Origin: Geobacter sp.
Lineage (GTDB): Bacteria > Desulfobacterota > Desulfuromonadia > Geobacterales > Geobacteraceae
Assembly: GCA_003857395.1 (NCBI GenBank)
Contig: RPRC01000188.1
Location: 1 to 12,773 of the forward strand
Direction of reading: 5' to 3'
DNA length: 12,773 nucleotides
Under the pieces are notes generated by a model that worked only from the letters and a program-made list of their open reading frames with translations, had not been told where the DNA came from and ran no database searches. Below are positions 6,032 to 12,773 of the stretch, piece by piece. The translations under genes and the position numbers were made by a program. How positions within the stretch are numbered: the first letter of the stretch is position 1; each line of letters begins with the position of its first letter.

Positions 6032-8089
6032 TCACCTTCTTTTCCCGCCCCGCCGGGGCAATTTCCCCTTCTTTCCCTTCCCGCCATGTTTTGCTGCAGC
6101 CGCAGGTCTCGAACGCGGTGCGCCTTTCCCCTGTGTGGCTCCAATGCCGGGTCGCAGACTCCCGGATTCGAGTGAAAACTCGATCCGCTTAGTGCTCCTG
6201 TTGACGGCATTGACCCTGACACGTACCCGGTCACCTATTCGGAATGCGATGCCGCTCTTCTGCCCCTTGAGAGTATGCTGTTTTTCAATCAGTCGGAACA
6301 GTTCGTCGCCCAGGGTCGAGACATGAACCAGACCTTCCACCACCAGATCCGGAAGCTCTACGAAAAAGCCAAAAGAGGTAACTCCGGTAACGAAAGCATC
6401 AAAAACCTCCCCAAGATGTTTCTCCATATACTGGAGTCGCTTCAGGTCGATGATCTCGCGCTCCGCTTCCATGGCCTTCCGTTCCCGCTGGGAGGATTGC
6501 TCGGCAACCTCCGGCAGGCCTGCAGCAAGCTTTCCCCGCTGACGCTTCTGTATCCGACCGGACAACTGGTCCTTGAGGATACGATGCACCACAAGGTCAG
6601 GATAGCGTCGGATGGGTGAAGTAAAATGAAGGTAGTGGGATGAAGCAAGTCCAAAGTGGCCCAGATTTTCGGCGGAATAACGCGCCTGCTTCATGCAGCG
6701 AAGCAACAGTTCGTTAACCATCCGCTCTTCCGGTCGGCCCTCTGCGTCCCCGAGTAGCCGCTGGAACTCACCGGGCGCCACCGAATCGCCCTTCAGCTTG
6801 AAGGAAAGTCCCATGGGCTTGATGAACTCTCGAAAATCTTTCAGTTTTGCCGGATCAGGAGGCTCATGAACACGGAAGATGCACGGGATCCCTTGCTCTT
6901 CAAGATAGGAAGCGACTGCCTCGTTCGCCGCCAGCATGAACTCCTCGATAATCCGGTGAGCAAGATTCCGTTCGGCAATGCCGATGGACTCCGGCCGGCC
7001 TTGGAGATCAAGGACGATCTCCGGCTCGGGAAGATCAAAGTCTATGCTCCCTCTCTGCCGCCGCTTGTTCCCGAGTCTGTCGGCAAGCTTTTCCATAGTG
7101 TGCAGATCATGGAGCAGAACGGCATAGCGGGCTGTTGTTTCGGGGTTTTTGTCCAGCAGAATTTCTTTGACCTCAGTATAGGTCAGGCGCTCATCACTAC
7201 GGATAACGCTGGGATAGAAACGGTTTTCCCGCGTTTCTCCCTCAAGATCAAAGAGCATTTCCACCGTCATGGCAAGCCGATCTTCCCGGGGGTTCAGGGA
7301 ACAGATGCCATTGGAAAGTTTTTCGGGAAGCATGGGGATACAGCGGTCGGGAAAGTACACCGAAGTTCCGCGTTTCAGCGCCTCTGTATCAAGACAGGAA
7401 CCCGGAGCGACATACTGTGAGACATCGGCGATGGAGACCCAGAGACGAATGGAGTCTTGCTTTTCGCTCCGCACCGCTACCGCATCGTCAAAATCGCGAG
7501 CCGTCTCTCCGTCAATGGTCACCGTCAAGGCATCACGCAGGTCGACACGCCCTTCCAGGTCAGCATCCCCGACCGGTCGAAAAACGGAAGCTGCTTCAGC
7601 AAGGACTTCCGGCGGGAAAAGAACCGGCAGCCCGTATTTCCTCACAATCGTGAGAAATTCCACGTCGGGATCGTCCTGGTTTCCGAGAACTTCAATAATT
7701 CGCCCGGTTGCACCACGCCTCCCCGAAGGGTAGGACGTTATTTCTGCCACCACCATCTGGCCGTTTCCAGCCTTGCGGCGCTCCGCAGGGGGGATTGCAA
7801 TAGGATTGCTTAACCTTGGTTCATCGGGAATTACCAGACCGTCTGTACCAGATGACTCGAAGCGCCCGACGATGGTTGTAAAACCGCGCTCCAGGGTTTC
7901 GACAATACGACCTTCCAGGCGACCGGGGGTGCTCCGTGACTGAATGCTCACAACAACCCGGTCACCATGCATGTTGTCTCGCAGGTAGCGTGCCGGAATA
8001 AAAACGTCGTCACCACCTTCATCGGGTATGACAAAACCATAACCATCCCGATGGGTTGATAGCCTGCCGATCACCTTTCCTCGATTCAC
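6032..8089 (-). CDS. rnr: Ribonuclease R (RNB/S1 3'-5' exoribonuclease)
   Basis: RNase R is a processive 3'-5' exoribonuclease that degrades structured RNA. The 685-residue order is: cold-shock domain 1 at the very start (GRLSTHRDGYGFVIPDE, about 8-24), a second OB fold, and the RNB catalytic domain with TIDGETARDFDDAVAV, whose D193, D199, D201 and D202 are the metal-binding aspartates. HYLHFTSPIRRYPDL follows late in RNB, then an S1 domain (VFDAFVTGVTSFGFFVELPD onwards) and a very basic Gly/Lys/Arg tail. The N-terminal helix-turn-helix region of E. coli RNase R (813 residues) is absent. The GTG at 8089 is well supported by GGAGGGG (8094-8100). It is the first gene of the minus-strand string; tatC follows after 105 bp in which I see no terminator. 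Confidence 0.96.
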   Translation of the reverse strand: MNRGKVIGRLSTHRDGYGFVIPDEGGDDVFIPARYLRDNMHGDRVVVSIQSRSTPGRLEGRIVETLERGFTTIVGRFESSGTDGLVIPDEPRLSNPIAIPPAERRKAGNGQMVVAEITSYPSGRRGATGRIIEVLGNQDDPDVEFLTIVRKYGLPVLFPPEVLAEAASVFRPVGDADLEGRVDLRDALTVTIDGETARDFDDAVAVRSEKQDSIRLWVSIADVSQYVAPGSCLDTEALKRGTSVYFPDRCIPMLPEKLSNGICSLNPREDRLAMTVEMLFDLEGETRENRFYPSVIRSDERLTYTEVKEILLDKNPETTARYAVLLHDLHTMEKLADRLGNKRRQRGSIDFDLPEPEIVLDLQGRPESIGIAERNLAHRIIEEFMLAANEAVASYLEEQGIPCIFRVHEPPDPAKLKDFREFIKPMGLSFKLKGDSVAPGEFQRLLGDAEGRPEERMVNELLLRCMKQARYSAENLGHFGLASSHYLHFTSPIRRYPDLVVHRILKDQLSGRIQKRQRGKLAAGLPEVAEQSSQRERKAMEAEREIIDLKRLQYMEKHLGEVFDAFVTGVTSFGFFVELPDLVVEGLVHVSTLGDELFRLIEKQHTLKGQKSGIAFRIGDRVRVRVNAVNRSTKRIEFSLESGSLRPGIGATQGKGAPRSRPAAAAKHGGKGKKGKLPRRGGKRR

Positions 8090-8093
8090 TGAT

Positions 8094-8100
8094 CCCCTCC
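8094..8100 (-). promoter_or_regulatory. Strong ribosome binding site deciding the GTG start of rnr
   Basis: GGAGGGG on the minus strand; the GGAGG core ends 6 bases before GTG at 8089. This makes the short, HTH-less form of RNase R the likely native product rather than a mis-called start. Confidence 0.8.
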
Positions 8101-8161
8101 AAATTTTCGACTTTACTTTTTAATGCACCAGCAGCAAATATCATTGTTACTGATTTGGGAG

Positions 8162-8190
8162 TTGCCGCAATCTTTCTGATTGTATACAAT
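8162..8190 (+). promoter_or_regulatory. Sigma-70-like promoter for the lytic transglycosylase gene
   Basis: TTGCCG (8162-8167), a 17-bp spacer, and TACAAT (8185-8190), matching 4/6 and 5/6 of the consensus. Transcription would start near 8197, leaving a leader of about 55 nt before the GTG at 8251. Inferred by eye from hexamers and spacing only. Confidence 0.5.
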
Positions 8191-8207
8191 TTGTCTTTAC
8201 ATGAAAA
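8179..8207 (-). promoter_or_regulatory. Candidate minus-strand promoter for rnr sharing a symmetric -10
   Basis: On the minus strand TACAAT (8184-8179) lies 17 bp from TTTTCA (8207-8202), 4/6 of the -35 consensus. The two opposing -10 elements form the perfect palindrome ATTGTATACAAT (8179-8190), so one site could fire both ways. The predicted rnr leader is about 80 nt. The same palindrome could instead be a repressor operator. Confidence 0.4.
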
Positions 8208-8237
8208 GAAAGCAAATTTTAGCCGAGTAGTGCTGCC

Positions 8238-8244
8238 AAAGGAG
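8238..8244 (+). promoter_or_regulatory. Ribosome binding site deciding the GTG start at 8251
   Basis: AAAGGAG, 6 bases before GTG at 8251. The codons right after the GTG encode a signal peptide, so this start is preferred over an in-frame ATG at 8056 that lies inside rnr. Confidence 0.8.
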
Positions 8245-8250
8245 AACCAG

Positions 8251-10473
8251 GTGTTCTACCGAAATATTCCCTTCCTCATAGTGATACTTTTGTTTTCAAT
8301 TTCCGTCTCGCAAGCAACACTCCTCCCGCCGGATGACCAGTCCCTCATGCTCTCCGCTGAACGGCTCAAGAAAAAGGAGTTCTCAGACGCCCGGGTCGCG
8401 GCACTCCAGGCCCAACCAGGCCCCAAAAGGGATTTCGTGCTGGGTGTGACGGCCTACCATCTGAAAAAATGGGACGAAGCGGAGCGGTATCTGGAGAATT
8501 CGGCATACTGTTTCCCTCTTCTGGGGGACTTTGCCCTCTACTACCGGGCCATCTCCCTCTCCAACCTGTCCCGACCCGTCGAAGCACTCGCTCCTCTGCA
8601 AAGGTTGACAAAGGATTACCCGGAGAGCCCTTTTGTCCGATCAGCGGCTCTCCTCTCGGCCGACATCCTCTTTCAGAGCGGGAATTTCCAGAACGCCCTG
8701 CTCTCCTATCAGACATTTCGGAGCGACTACCCCTCCGGAAACGATTCCCTCAAAGCGCTGTTCCAATCCGCTCTCTGTCGGGAAAAGCTCGGTGACATGG
8801 ACGGCGCAATTCGCGAATTGCGCCGGATCTGGCTCGCCTACCCAGCAAAATCGATCGCAGCGCAGGCAGAAGCGGCACTCGAAAGACTCCGCACGGTCAC
8901 GGAAAGTATCCCACCCTTCACTGCCGATGAACTGTTCTCAAGGGGATGCACTCTCTTCGATCAGCGGCACTACAAGGATGCAGCGGCTGTTTTTTCTTCT
9001 CTCCCCCCCGACTCTCTTCCGGAAACATTGCGAGGAAAGCTCGCCTTCAAGACAGCTATGATCCAGTACCGGCTGAAAAAAAACGTCGAGGCTGAGCAGT
9101 CATTCGCCCGTCTGGCCTCACCGGAAAGCCCGTTCCCGGAATTCAAAGTTGAAGCAACTTATTGGCGTGCCCAACTCCTTGATCGCAGCGGGAAGGATGA
9201 CGAAGCTGTCAACACCTTCCTGGGAGTTGCACTGGCATATCCGGAATCTTCATTGGCTGACGAGGCACTGTTTCAGGCCGCCCTGATCAGGAAAGGCCAA
9301 GGCAGCCACCGGGAGGCCCGGGCACTTTTTCAGATGATTATCGCCAACTACCCTGCCTCGTCCCACGCGCCACGAGCGTTGTGGGAATCAGCCTGGAGCC
9401 TGTACCTGTCCGGTGACTTTGCAGAAGCGGCTACCACCTTTGCCCTTCTTTCCAACGACCCGGCCTGGCGGGAAAAGGCTCTCTACTGGCAAGGCCGCGC
9501 CCTCGAAACTTCAGGGCGAAAGGAAGCCGCACTATCGGTATATAGCGAGATTCAACGGGAGAATCCTGCCGGCTTTTATACCATGAACATCGAGAAAAAA
9601 TACGACCTCCAGAACACCCGGGTCCCGGCCCTGAGCAAACCCTTTACCATACCGCTCCCTGACCTTCGCGGCATGGAGAGGACTCGGGCACTCATTGCTC
9701 TCGGGCTCCATGAAGAAGCCGGCAAGGAGCTGGCCGCGTTGAAAAGACGAAACAGTGCCTCATTCCGGAACTCCATCGGATATGCGGGACTGTATCACGC
9801 CATGGACGATTTTCGCTCTGCCATGGGAGTGTTCCGGCAGGAATATCTCGTAACGGACAAGGGAAACTCTCCCTCCGTCTGGGCGGCCCTCTATCCGGCA
9901 GGCTTTTACGAGATCGTCTCCCGACACACAGCAAACGTGGGCATAGACGAAGGTCTCACCTATGCTCTCATCCGGGCCGAAAGCAATTTCCTGCCCACGG
10001 CTCGCTCCCCGGTCGGGGCCCTCGGCCTGATGCAGCTCATGCCGGCGACAGCCAGGGAGACCGCAAGAAGCACAGGGGACGACGTCACCTCGCCCAAGCT
10101 TATCAATCCCGAAGTAAACATCAGGATTGGAACCCGTCACCTGAAAGATCTGCTCATCAGCTTCAACGGCAACATCGTATCGGCGGTTGCCGCCTATAAT
10201 GCCGGCTCTACCCCGGTACGCCGCTGGAGAAAGAGATTTCCCACCCTGCAGGAAGACGAATTCATAGAAAACATCCCTTATCCGGAAACCCGTGAATACG
10301 TGAAAAAAGTGCTGGCCTCCATGGAGGTCTACCGACGACTCTATGGGCTGAAGGATTCCGCCGCAAAGGTAACACCACCTGCATCAATCCAGGGGAATTC
10401 CGCTCTCCCCTCCCCAATGGAACTTCCGACAAATGCGCTTGTCCCTGGGATCGATCCCTCCCAACAATTGTAA
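8251..10473 (+). CDS. Soluble lytic murein transglycosylase (Slt70-like, GH23)
   Basis: A 740-residue exported enzyme that cleaves peptidoglycan glycan strands between MurNAc and GlcNAc, leaving 1,6-anhydro-MurNAc ends. Residues 1-21 (FYRNIPFLIVILLFSISVSQA region) form a signal peptide. Residues from about 30 to 550 are a superhelix of TPR-like helical repeats with recurring A-x-x-x-Y/F-P-x-S patterns (LTKDYPESPF, FRSDYPSGND, FLGVALAYPESS, MIIANYPASSHA), as in the Slt70 ring. The C-terminal SLT domain holds the catalytic glutamate E577 in LIRAESNF, then GALGLMQLMPATA, NIRIGTRHL and AYNAG (648-652). A roughly 40-residue Pro/Ser-rich tail follows. Strongest homology should be to YjbJ/Slt-type proteins of Desulfuromonadia. 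Start chosen by AAAGGAG at 8238-8244. It is divergent from rnr and monocistronic as far as I can see. Confidence 0.93.
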   Translation: MFYRNIPFLIVILLFSISVSQATLLPPDDQSLMLSAERLKKKEFSDARVAALQAQPGPKRDFVLGVTAYHLKKWDEAERYLENSAYCFPLLGDFALYYRAISLSNLSRPVEALAPLQRLTKDYPESPFVRSAALLSADILFQSGNFQNALLSYQTFRSDYPSGNDSLKALFQSALCREKLGDMDGAIRELRRIWLAYPAKSIAAQAEAALERLRTVTESIPPFTADELFSRGCTLFDQRHYKDAAAVFSSLPPDSLPETLRGKLAFKTAMIQYRLKKNVEAEQSFARLASPESPFPEFKVEATYWRAQLLDRSGKDDEAVNTFLGVALAYPESSLADEALFQAALIRKGQGSHREARALFQMIIANYPASSHAPRALWESAWSLYLSGDFAEAATTFALLSNDPAWREKALYWQGRALETSGRKEAALSVYSEIQRENPAGFYTMNIEKKYDLQNTRVPALSKPFTIPLPDLRGMERTRALIALGLHEEAGKELAALKRRNSASFRNSIGYAGLYHAMDDFRSAMGVFRQEYLVTDKGNSPSVWAALYPAGFYEIVSRHTANVGIDEGLTYALIRAESNFLPTARSPVGALGLMQLMPATARETARSTGDDVTSPKLINPEVNIRIGTRHLKDLLISFNGNIVSAVAAYNAGSTPVRRWRKRFPTLQEDEFIENIPYPETREYVKKVLASMEVYRRLYGLKDSAAKVTPPASIQGNSALPSPMELPTNALVPGIDPSQQL

Positions 10474-10477
10474 ATAG

Positions 10478-10682
10478 TCCATCCGGAAAGTCTCGACAGA
10501 GGCAGGGCTGGAACTTCCTCGAAGCCTCTCGTAATCGGTCGCCACCCGAGACACAGAGCAGGCTACTTGCTGGATTCAGGCGCTTTCCTTGCTGTCGCTG
10601 TCTTGCCATAAAGCTGTACGAGAGACTCCGAGAAAGCCCCAGCCCAACGGGGGATAGCAGTGTTTTGGAGTTTCCGGATGGA
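10478..10682 (-). ncRNA. Candidate structured RNA / nested inverted-repeat element
   Basis: Outer 12-bp perfect inverted repeat TCCATCCGGAAA (10478-10489) with TTTCCGGATGGA (10671-10682). Inner 29-bp inverted repeat, 10505-10533 with 10617-10645: 24 of 29 positions pair as Watson-Crick. The five exceptions (arm positions 8, 9, 13, 18, 21) are all transitions and all become G.U pairs in a minus-strand transcript, but A.C mismatches in a plus-strand one. A 25/15-nt internal loop separates the stems, and an 83-nt apical region shows further weak pairing (AGACA/UGUCU). I could not find a convincing minus-strand promoter or terminator. A hairpin-type miniature mobile element is the main alternative. 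Confidence 0.4.
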
Positions 10683-10685
10683 AAC
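10670..10685. repeat. Small hairpin GTTTCC-GGAT-GGAAAC
   Basis: Perfect 6-bp stem with 4-base loop, overlapping the right end of the larger inverted-repeat element. It could be an alternative fold of that arm. No T-run follows it directly. Confidence 0.5.
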
Positions 10686-10726
10686 TTAGCTGAAATCCGT
10701 TTTTTCCTGCCCAGTAAATCTTTTTC

Positions 10727-10755
10727 TTGCGATTCAAACAAATGTTTGATACAAC
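10727..10755 (+). promoter_or_regulatory. Promoter of the TetR-family gene with operator-like palindrome in the spacer
   Basis: TTGCGA (10727-10732), 17 bp, TACAAC (10750-10755). The spacer carries TCAAACA (10734-10740), AA, TGTTTGA (10743-10749), a 16-bp inverted repeat of TetR-operator size. The operator sits exactly between the two polymerase contacts, which is the expected layout for autorepression by the downstream regulator. Assignment of regulator to site is inference. Confidence 0.6.
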
Positions 10756-10785
10756 CGTTTCATGGCCGTAAGGGAGGGAATTCAC

Positions 10786-11448
10786 ATGGAAACGGAGCAA
10801 TCAGAAACCAGGATTCGCCTACTGGAAGCGGCTGCCACGATTTTCGCAGAGCTCGGTTTTGCAGCCACGACCATCCGTCATATCTGCAGTAAAGCTGAGG
10901 TAAACCTTGCGGCGGTGAATTATCATTTCGGCGGCAAGGAAGGACTCTACCGTGAAACGATCCGCTTTTTACGGGCACGCGCCTACGAAAGCTATCCGAC
11001 AACCTATTGTCTTGCCGCGGACGCGTCGCCGGAACAGCAACTGCGTGCCTTTGTCCGTTCTTTCCTGCTCCGCACTTCCTTTGACGAAAAGACCCATGAA
11101 TTCGGCAGCATTGTCATGCGCGAAATGGTGGAACCCACCACTGCCCTTGACATGATGCTCGACGAAGGAATCCGTTCCCTCTTTGGCCAACTGGTGGGAA
11201 TCGTCAGTACTCTCCTGCCCGAAGAAACCGATCAAGAAACCATCCTTGCTTGTGCCAGAAGCATTATCAGCCAGTGTCTCTTCTATCTTTTCAGCCGCTC
11301 GGTCATCAGTCGCATGTCCCCCGAGGAAAAGTTCGGCCTGGAAGATCTTGACCGGGTTTCCGAACAGATTCTTCTCTTCAGCCTTAACGCGCTGAAAGGG
11401 ATTGGCGCAGAAGTCATCAGCACATCCCCTATGCTAACAAACCGATAG
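10786..11448 (+). CDS. TetR-family transcriptional regulator, CecR/CerR type (DUF1956-like C-terminus)
   Basis: A 220-residue DNA-binding repressor. The N-terminal helix-turn-helix is clear: RIRLLEAAATIFAELGF (about 9-25), then ATTIRHICSKAEVNLAAVNY (27-46) and HFGGKEGLY (47-55), the canonical TetR_N pattern. The C-terminal ligand-binding domain contains HEFGSIVMREMVEP and IISQCLFYLFSRSVI, which match the CecR/DUF1956 subfamily as I recall it; effector unknown. The ATG at 10786 is backed by GGGAGGG at 10772-10778; an upstream in-frame ATG at 10762 would lie before that site and is rejected. A palindrome in its promoter suggests autoregulation, and the exporter gene 14 bp downstream is the probable target. 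Induction by an exported toxic compound is the usual logic for such pairs. Confidence 0.92.
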   Translation: METEQSETRIRLLEAAATIFAELGFAATTIRHICSKAEVNLAAVNYHFGGKEGLYRETIRFLRARAYESYPTTYCLAADASPEQQLRAFVRSFLLRTSFDEKTHEFGSIVMREMVEPTTALDMMLDEGIRSLFGQLVGIVSTLLPEETDQETILACARSIISQCLFYLFSRSVISRMSPEEKFGLEDLDRVSEQILLFSLNALKGIGAEVISTSPMLTNR

Positions 11449-11462
11449 GACAAGAACTAACC

Positions 11463-12773
11463 GTGACCGAATCTTCCCCCTCAATCAATAAATGGCTTAT
11501 TACCCTGACCGTAATGATTCCCGCTTTTATGGAGATCGTCGACACGTCAATTGCAAATGTCGCCCTTCCCCATATGCAAGGCAGCCTTAACGCGGGAACA
11601 GACGAGGTCACCTGGGTTCTGACCTCATATCTCATCAGTAACGCCATCATCATGCCGATGACCGGCTGGCTTGCCCGTGTTTTTGGCAGAAAGCGCTTTC
11701 TTGTTTCCTGCATCATACTCTTCACCGTCTCGTCAATTTTCTGCGGGTCAGCTCCGAATCTGGCCTCTCTGGTATTTTTTCGCATCATACAAGGGGCCGC
11801 TGGTGGTGCCCTTATCCCCATGAGCCAGGCTATCATGATGGAGTCTTTCCCCCCCGAGGAAGGCGGCATGGCCATGGCGATCTTCGGCATCGGTGCCATG
11901 TTCGGACCTGTCGTGGGGCCAACGCTCGGCGGCTGGATCACCGACAACATAAGCTGGCGCTGGATCTTCTATATCAACATCCCGGTCGGCATTATTGCGG
12001 TAATCATGGCAAAGTACTTCATCTTTGATCCTTCCTACCTGAAGAAGCGACAAAAGGCCAAGATCGATTACTGGGGTCTCTCGCTCCTGACCCTCGGCAT
12101 AGGATCACTGCAATTGGTACTCGATAAAGGGCAGCAGGATGATTGGTTCAATTCCGCCTTTATCATTGCGTTCTCCATCATTTCCGTACTCTCGCTGATC
12201 CTTTTCATCTATGTGGAACTGAAGCACGAGCACCCGATCGTCAACCTGCGACTCTTCAAGGACGCCGCGTTCTCCGCGGGAAATTTTATCATGTTCATGG
12301 TCGGCTTCTGTCTCTATGGTTCCGTTGTCATGCTTCCGCTCTTTCTCCAGACTCTCATGGGCTACAGTGCCACCATGGCCGGACTGGTCATGGCCCCTGG
12401 CGGAATAGCCTCCGTCATCGTAATGCCGCTTGTCGGTGCCTATATCCAGAAGCATGACGGCAGGAAAATAATACTCGCCGGCCTTCTCCTCGGGGCGTAT
12501 TCCCTCTTTTTGATGCGGGGCTTCAGCCTCCAGGCATCCTACTGGGACTTCGTCTGGCCCCGCGTAATGCTTGGAGCAGCGTTGGGGATGATCTTTCCCC
12601 CTTTGTCACGGGCTACCCTTGCCAACATAGCCAAGGTCGAAATGGGCAACGCAACCGGCATATTCAACTTGTTGAGAAATATCGGCGGAAGCGTCGGCAT
12701 CGCCATTTCAGCTACCTTGCTGGCTCGTCTGGCCCAGTTCTATCAGGCAAATCTTTCCGGACACATCAACCCG
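11463..12773 (+). CDS. DHA2/EmrB-QacA family MFS drug exporter (3' end beyond the window)
   Basis: The frame from GTG at 11463 stays open for 437 codons to the right edge; about 70 more are expected for a typical 510-residue, 14-TM family member. It is a proton-driven multidrug antiporter of the inner membrane. Visible motifs are MEIVDTSIANVALP in helix 1 (D27, motif D1), GWLARVFGRKR (68-78, motif A) and GAMFGPVVGPTLGGW (144-158, the antiporter motif C). About twelve hydrophobic segments are present. The GTG lies 14 bp after the regulator stop, with a distant AGGA (11447-11450) as the only ribosome binding site, so coupling to the regulator is likely. EmrB proteins normally pair with an EmrA/HlyD adaptor and a TolC-like channel, which would lie further right. 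I did not assign emrB, since the partner is not visible. Confidence 0.93.
   Translation, partial: MTESSPSINKWLITLTVMIPAFMEIVDTSIANVALPHMQGSLNAGTDEVTWVLTSYLISNAIIMPMTGWLARVFGRKRFLVSCIILFTVSSIFCGSAPNLASLVFFRIIQGAAGGALIPMSQAIMMESFPPEEGGMAMAIFGIGAMFGPVVGPTLGGWITDNISWRWIFYINIPVGIIAVIMAKYFIFDPSYLKKRQKAKIDYWGLSLLTLGIGSLQLVLDKGQQDDWFNSAFIIAFSIISVLSLILFIYVELKHEHPIVNLRLFKDAAFSAGNFIMFMVGFCLYGSVVMLPLFLQTLMGYSATMAGLVMAPGGIASVIVMPLVGAYIQKHDGRKIILAGLLLGAYSLFLMRGFSLQASYWDFVWPRVMLGAALGMIFPPLSRATLANIAKVEMGNATGIFNLLRNIGGSVGIAISATLLARLAQFYQANLSGHINP

Larger units (their letters stand above)
10474..10785. other. Intergenic region between slt-like gene and tetR-type regulator
   Basis: This 312-bp gap carries no credible coding sequence. 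About two thirds of it (10478-10682) is a nested inverted-repeat element listed separately. The remainder (10683-10785) is AT-richer and holds the promoter, operator-like palindrome and ribosome binding site of the TetR-family gene. I see no clear rho-independent terminator with a T-run for the slt-like gene. Confidence 0.7.

Noticed and set aside
5923..6234. 103-codon minus-strand frame between rnr and tatC
   Set aside because: It overlaps the rnr 3' end in another frame and has no TatA/TatB features or ribosome binding site.
6866..7420. 184-codon plus-strand open frame
   Set aside because: Antisense to the RNB catalytic domain of rnr; long antisense frames are common in GC-rich conserved genes.
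8056..8250. 65-residue N-terminal extension of the lytic transglycosylase from ATG 8056
   Set aside because: It overlaps rnr, lies upstream of the likely promoter, and would bury the signal peptide; GTG 8251 has AAAGGAG at the right distance.
10478..10682. Cyclic-di-GMP (GEMM), other known riboswitch, or 6S RNA
   Set aside because: I looked for GEMM core segments and the 6S closing-stem pattern and recognised neither; only the generic long-hairpin shape remains.
10262..10741. 159-codon minus-strand open frame across the slt-tetR gap
   Set aside because: Overlaps the conserved SLT domain in antisense and the inverted-repeat element; no ribosome binding site or family resemblance.
11429..12455. 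Several minus-strand open frames under the exporter gene
   Set aside because: The plus strand carries an intact MFS transporter with all expected motifs, so these are antisense shadows.
1..12773. tRNA, rRNA, CRISPR arrays, transposases, phage genes
   Set aside because: Reading both strands showed no cloverleaf-like tRNA, no regularly spaced direct repeats and no transposase or integrase motifs.

Overview
The window looks like a chromosomal segment from a Geobacter- or Desulfuromonas-like member of the Desulfuromonadia (class-level inference only). The main reasons are aroE lying directly upstream of a type IV pilus pilB start, the moderately high GC, and short dispersed palindromic repeats of the 'TGTAGGGGCAGGC' kind. 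All gene content is chromosomal and mostly housekeeping; I see no phage, plasmid, CRISPR or IS gene.

Left part, minus strand (8089 down to 1): a compact gene string rnr (RNase R) - tatC (twin-arginine translocase) - ribF (riboflavin kinase/FAD synthetase) - an LPG-synthase/AglD-type membrane flippase-like gene - a DUF2723 (TMEM260-like) GT-C-fold membrane protein - aroE (shikimate dehydrogenase) - the first 14 codons of pilB, which runs off the left edge. tatC/ribF are 1 bp apart, ribF/flippase overlap by 8 bp and DUF2723/aroE are 2 bp apart. The exception is about 190 bp between the flippase and DUF2723 genes, which is packed with short palindromic repeats. These repeats also form the end of the flippase gene and seem to blur the start of the DUF2723 gene.

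Centre (8090-8250): a divergent intergenic region with a perfect 12-bp palindrome that reads as a TACAAT -10 element on both strands. It is a candidate bidirectional promoter serving rnr (minus) and the lytic transglycosylase gene (plus).

Right part, plus strand (8251-12773): a secreted Slt70-type soluble lytic transglycosylase with TPR-like repeats; a 312-bp gap; a CecR/CerR-type TetR regulator with an operator-like palindrome inside its own promoter; and, 14 bp downstream, a DHA2/EmrB-type 14-TM drug exporter that runs off the right edge. The regulator and exporter form a typical autoregulated efflux operon.

The most unusual signal is in the 312-bp gap. A 205-bp element (10478-10682) has nested inverted repeats, including a 29-bp inner arm pair whose five mismatches would all become G.U wobble pairs in RNA made from the minus strand. 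This is the best candidate here for an undescribed structured RNA. I do not see a clearly new defence or mobile system.
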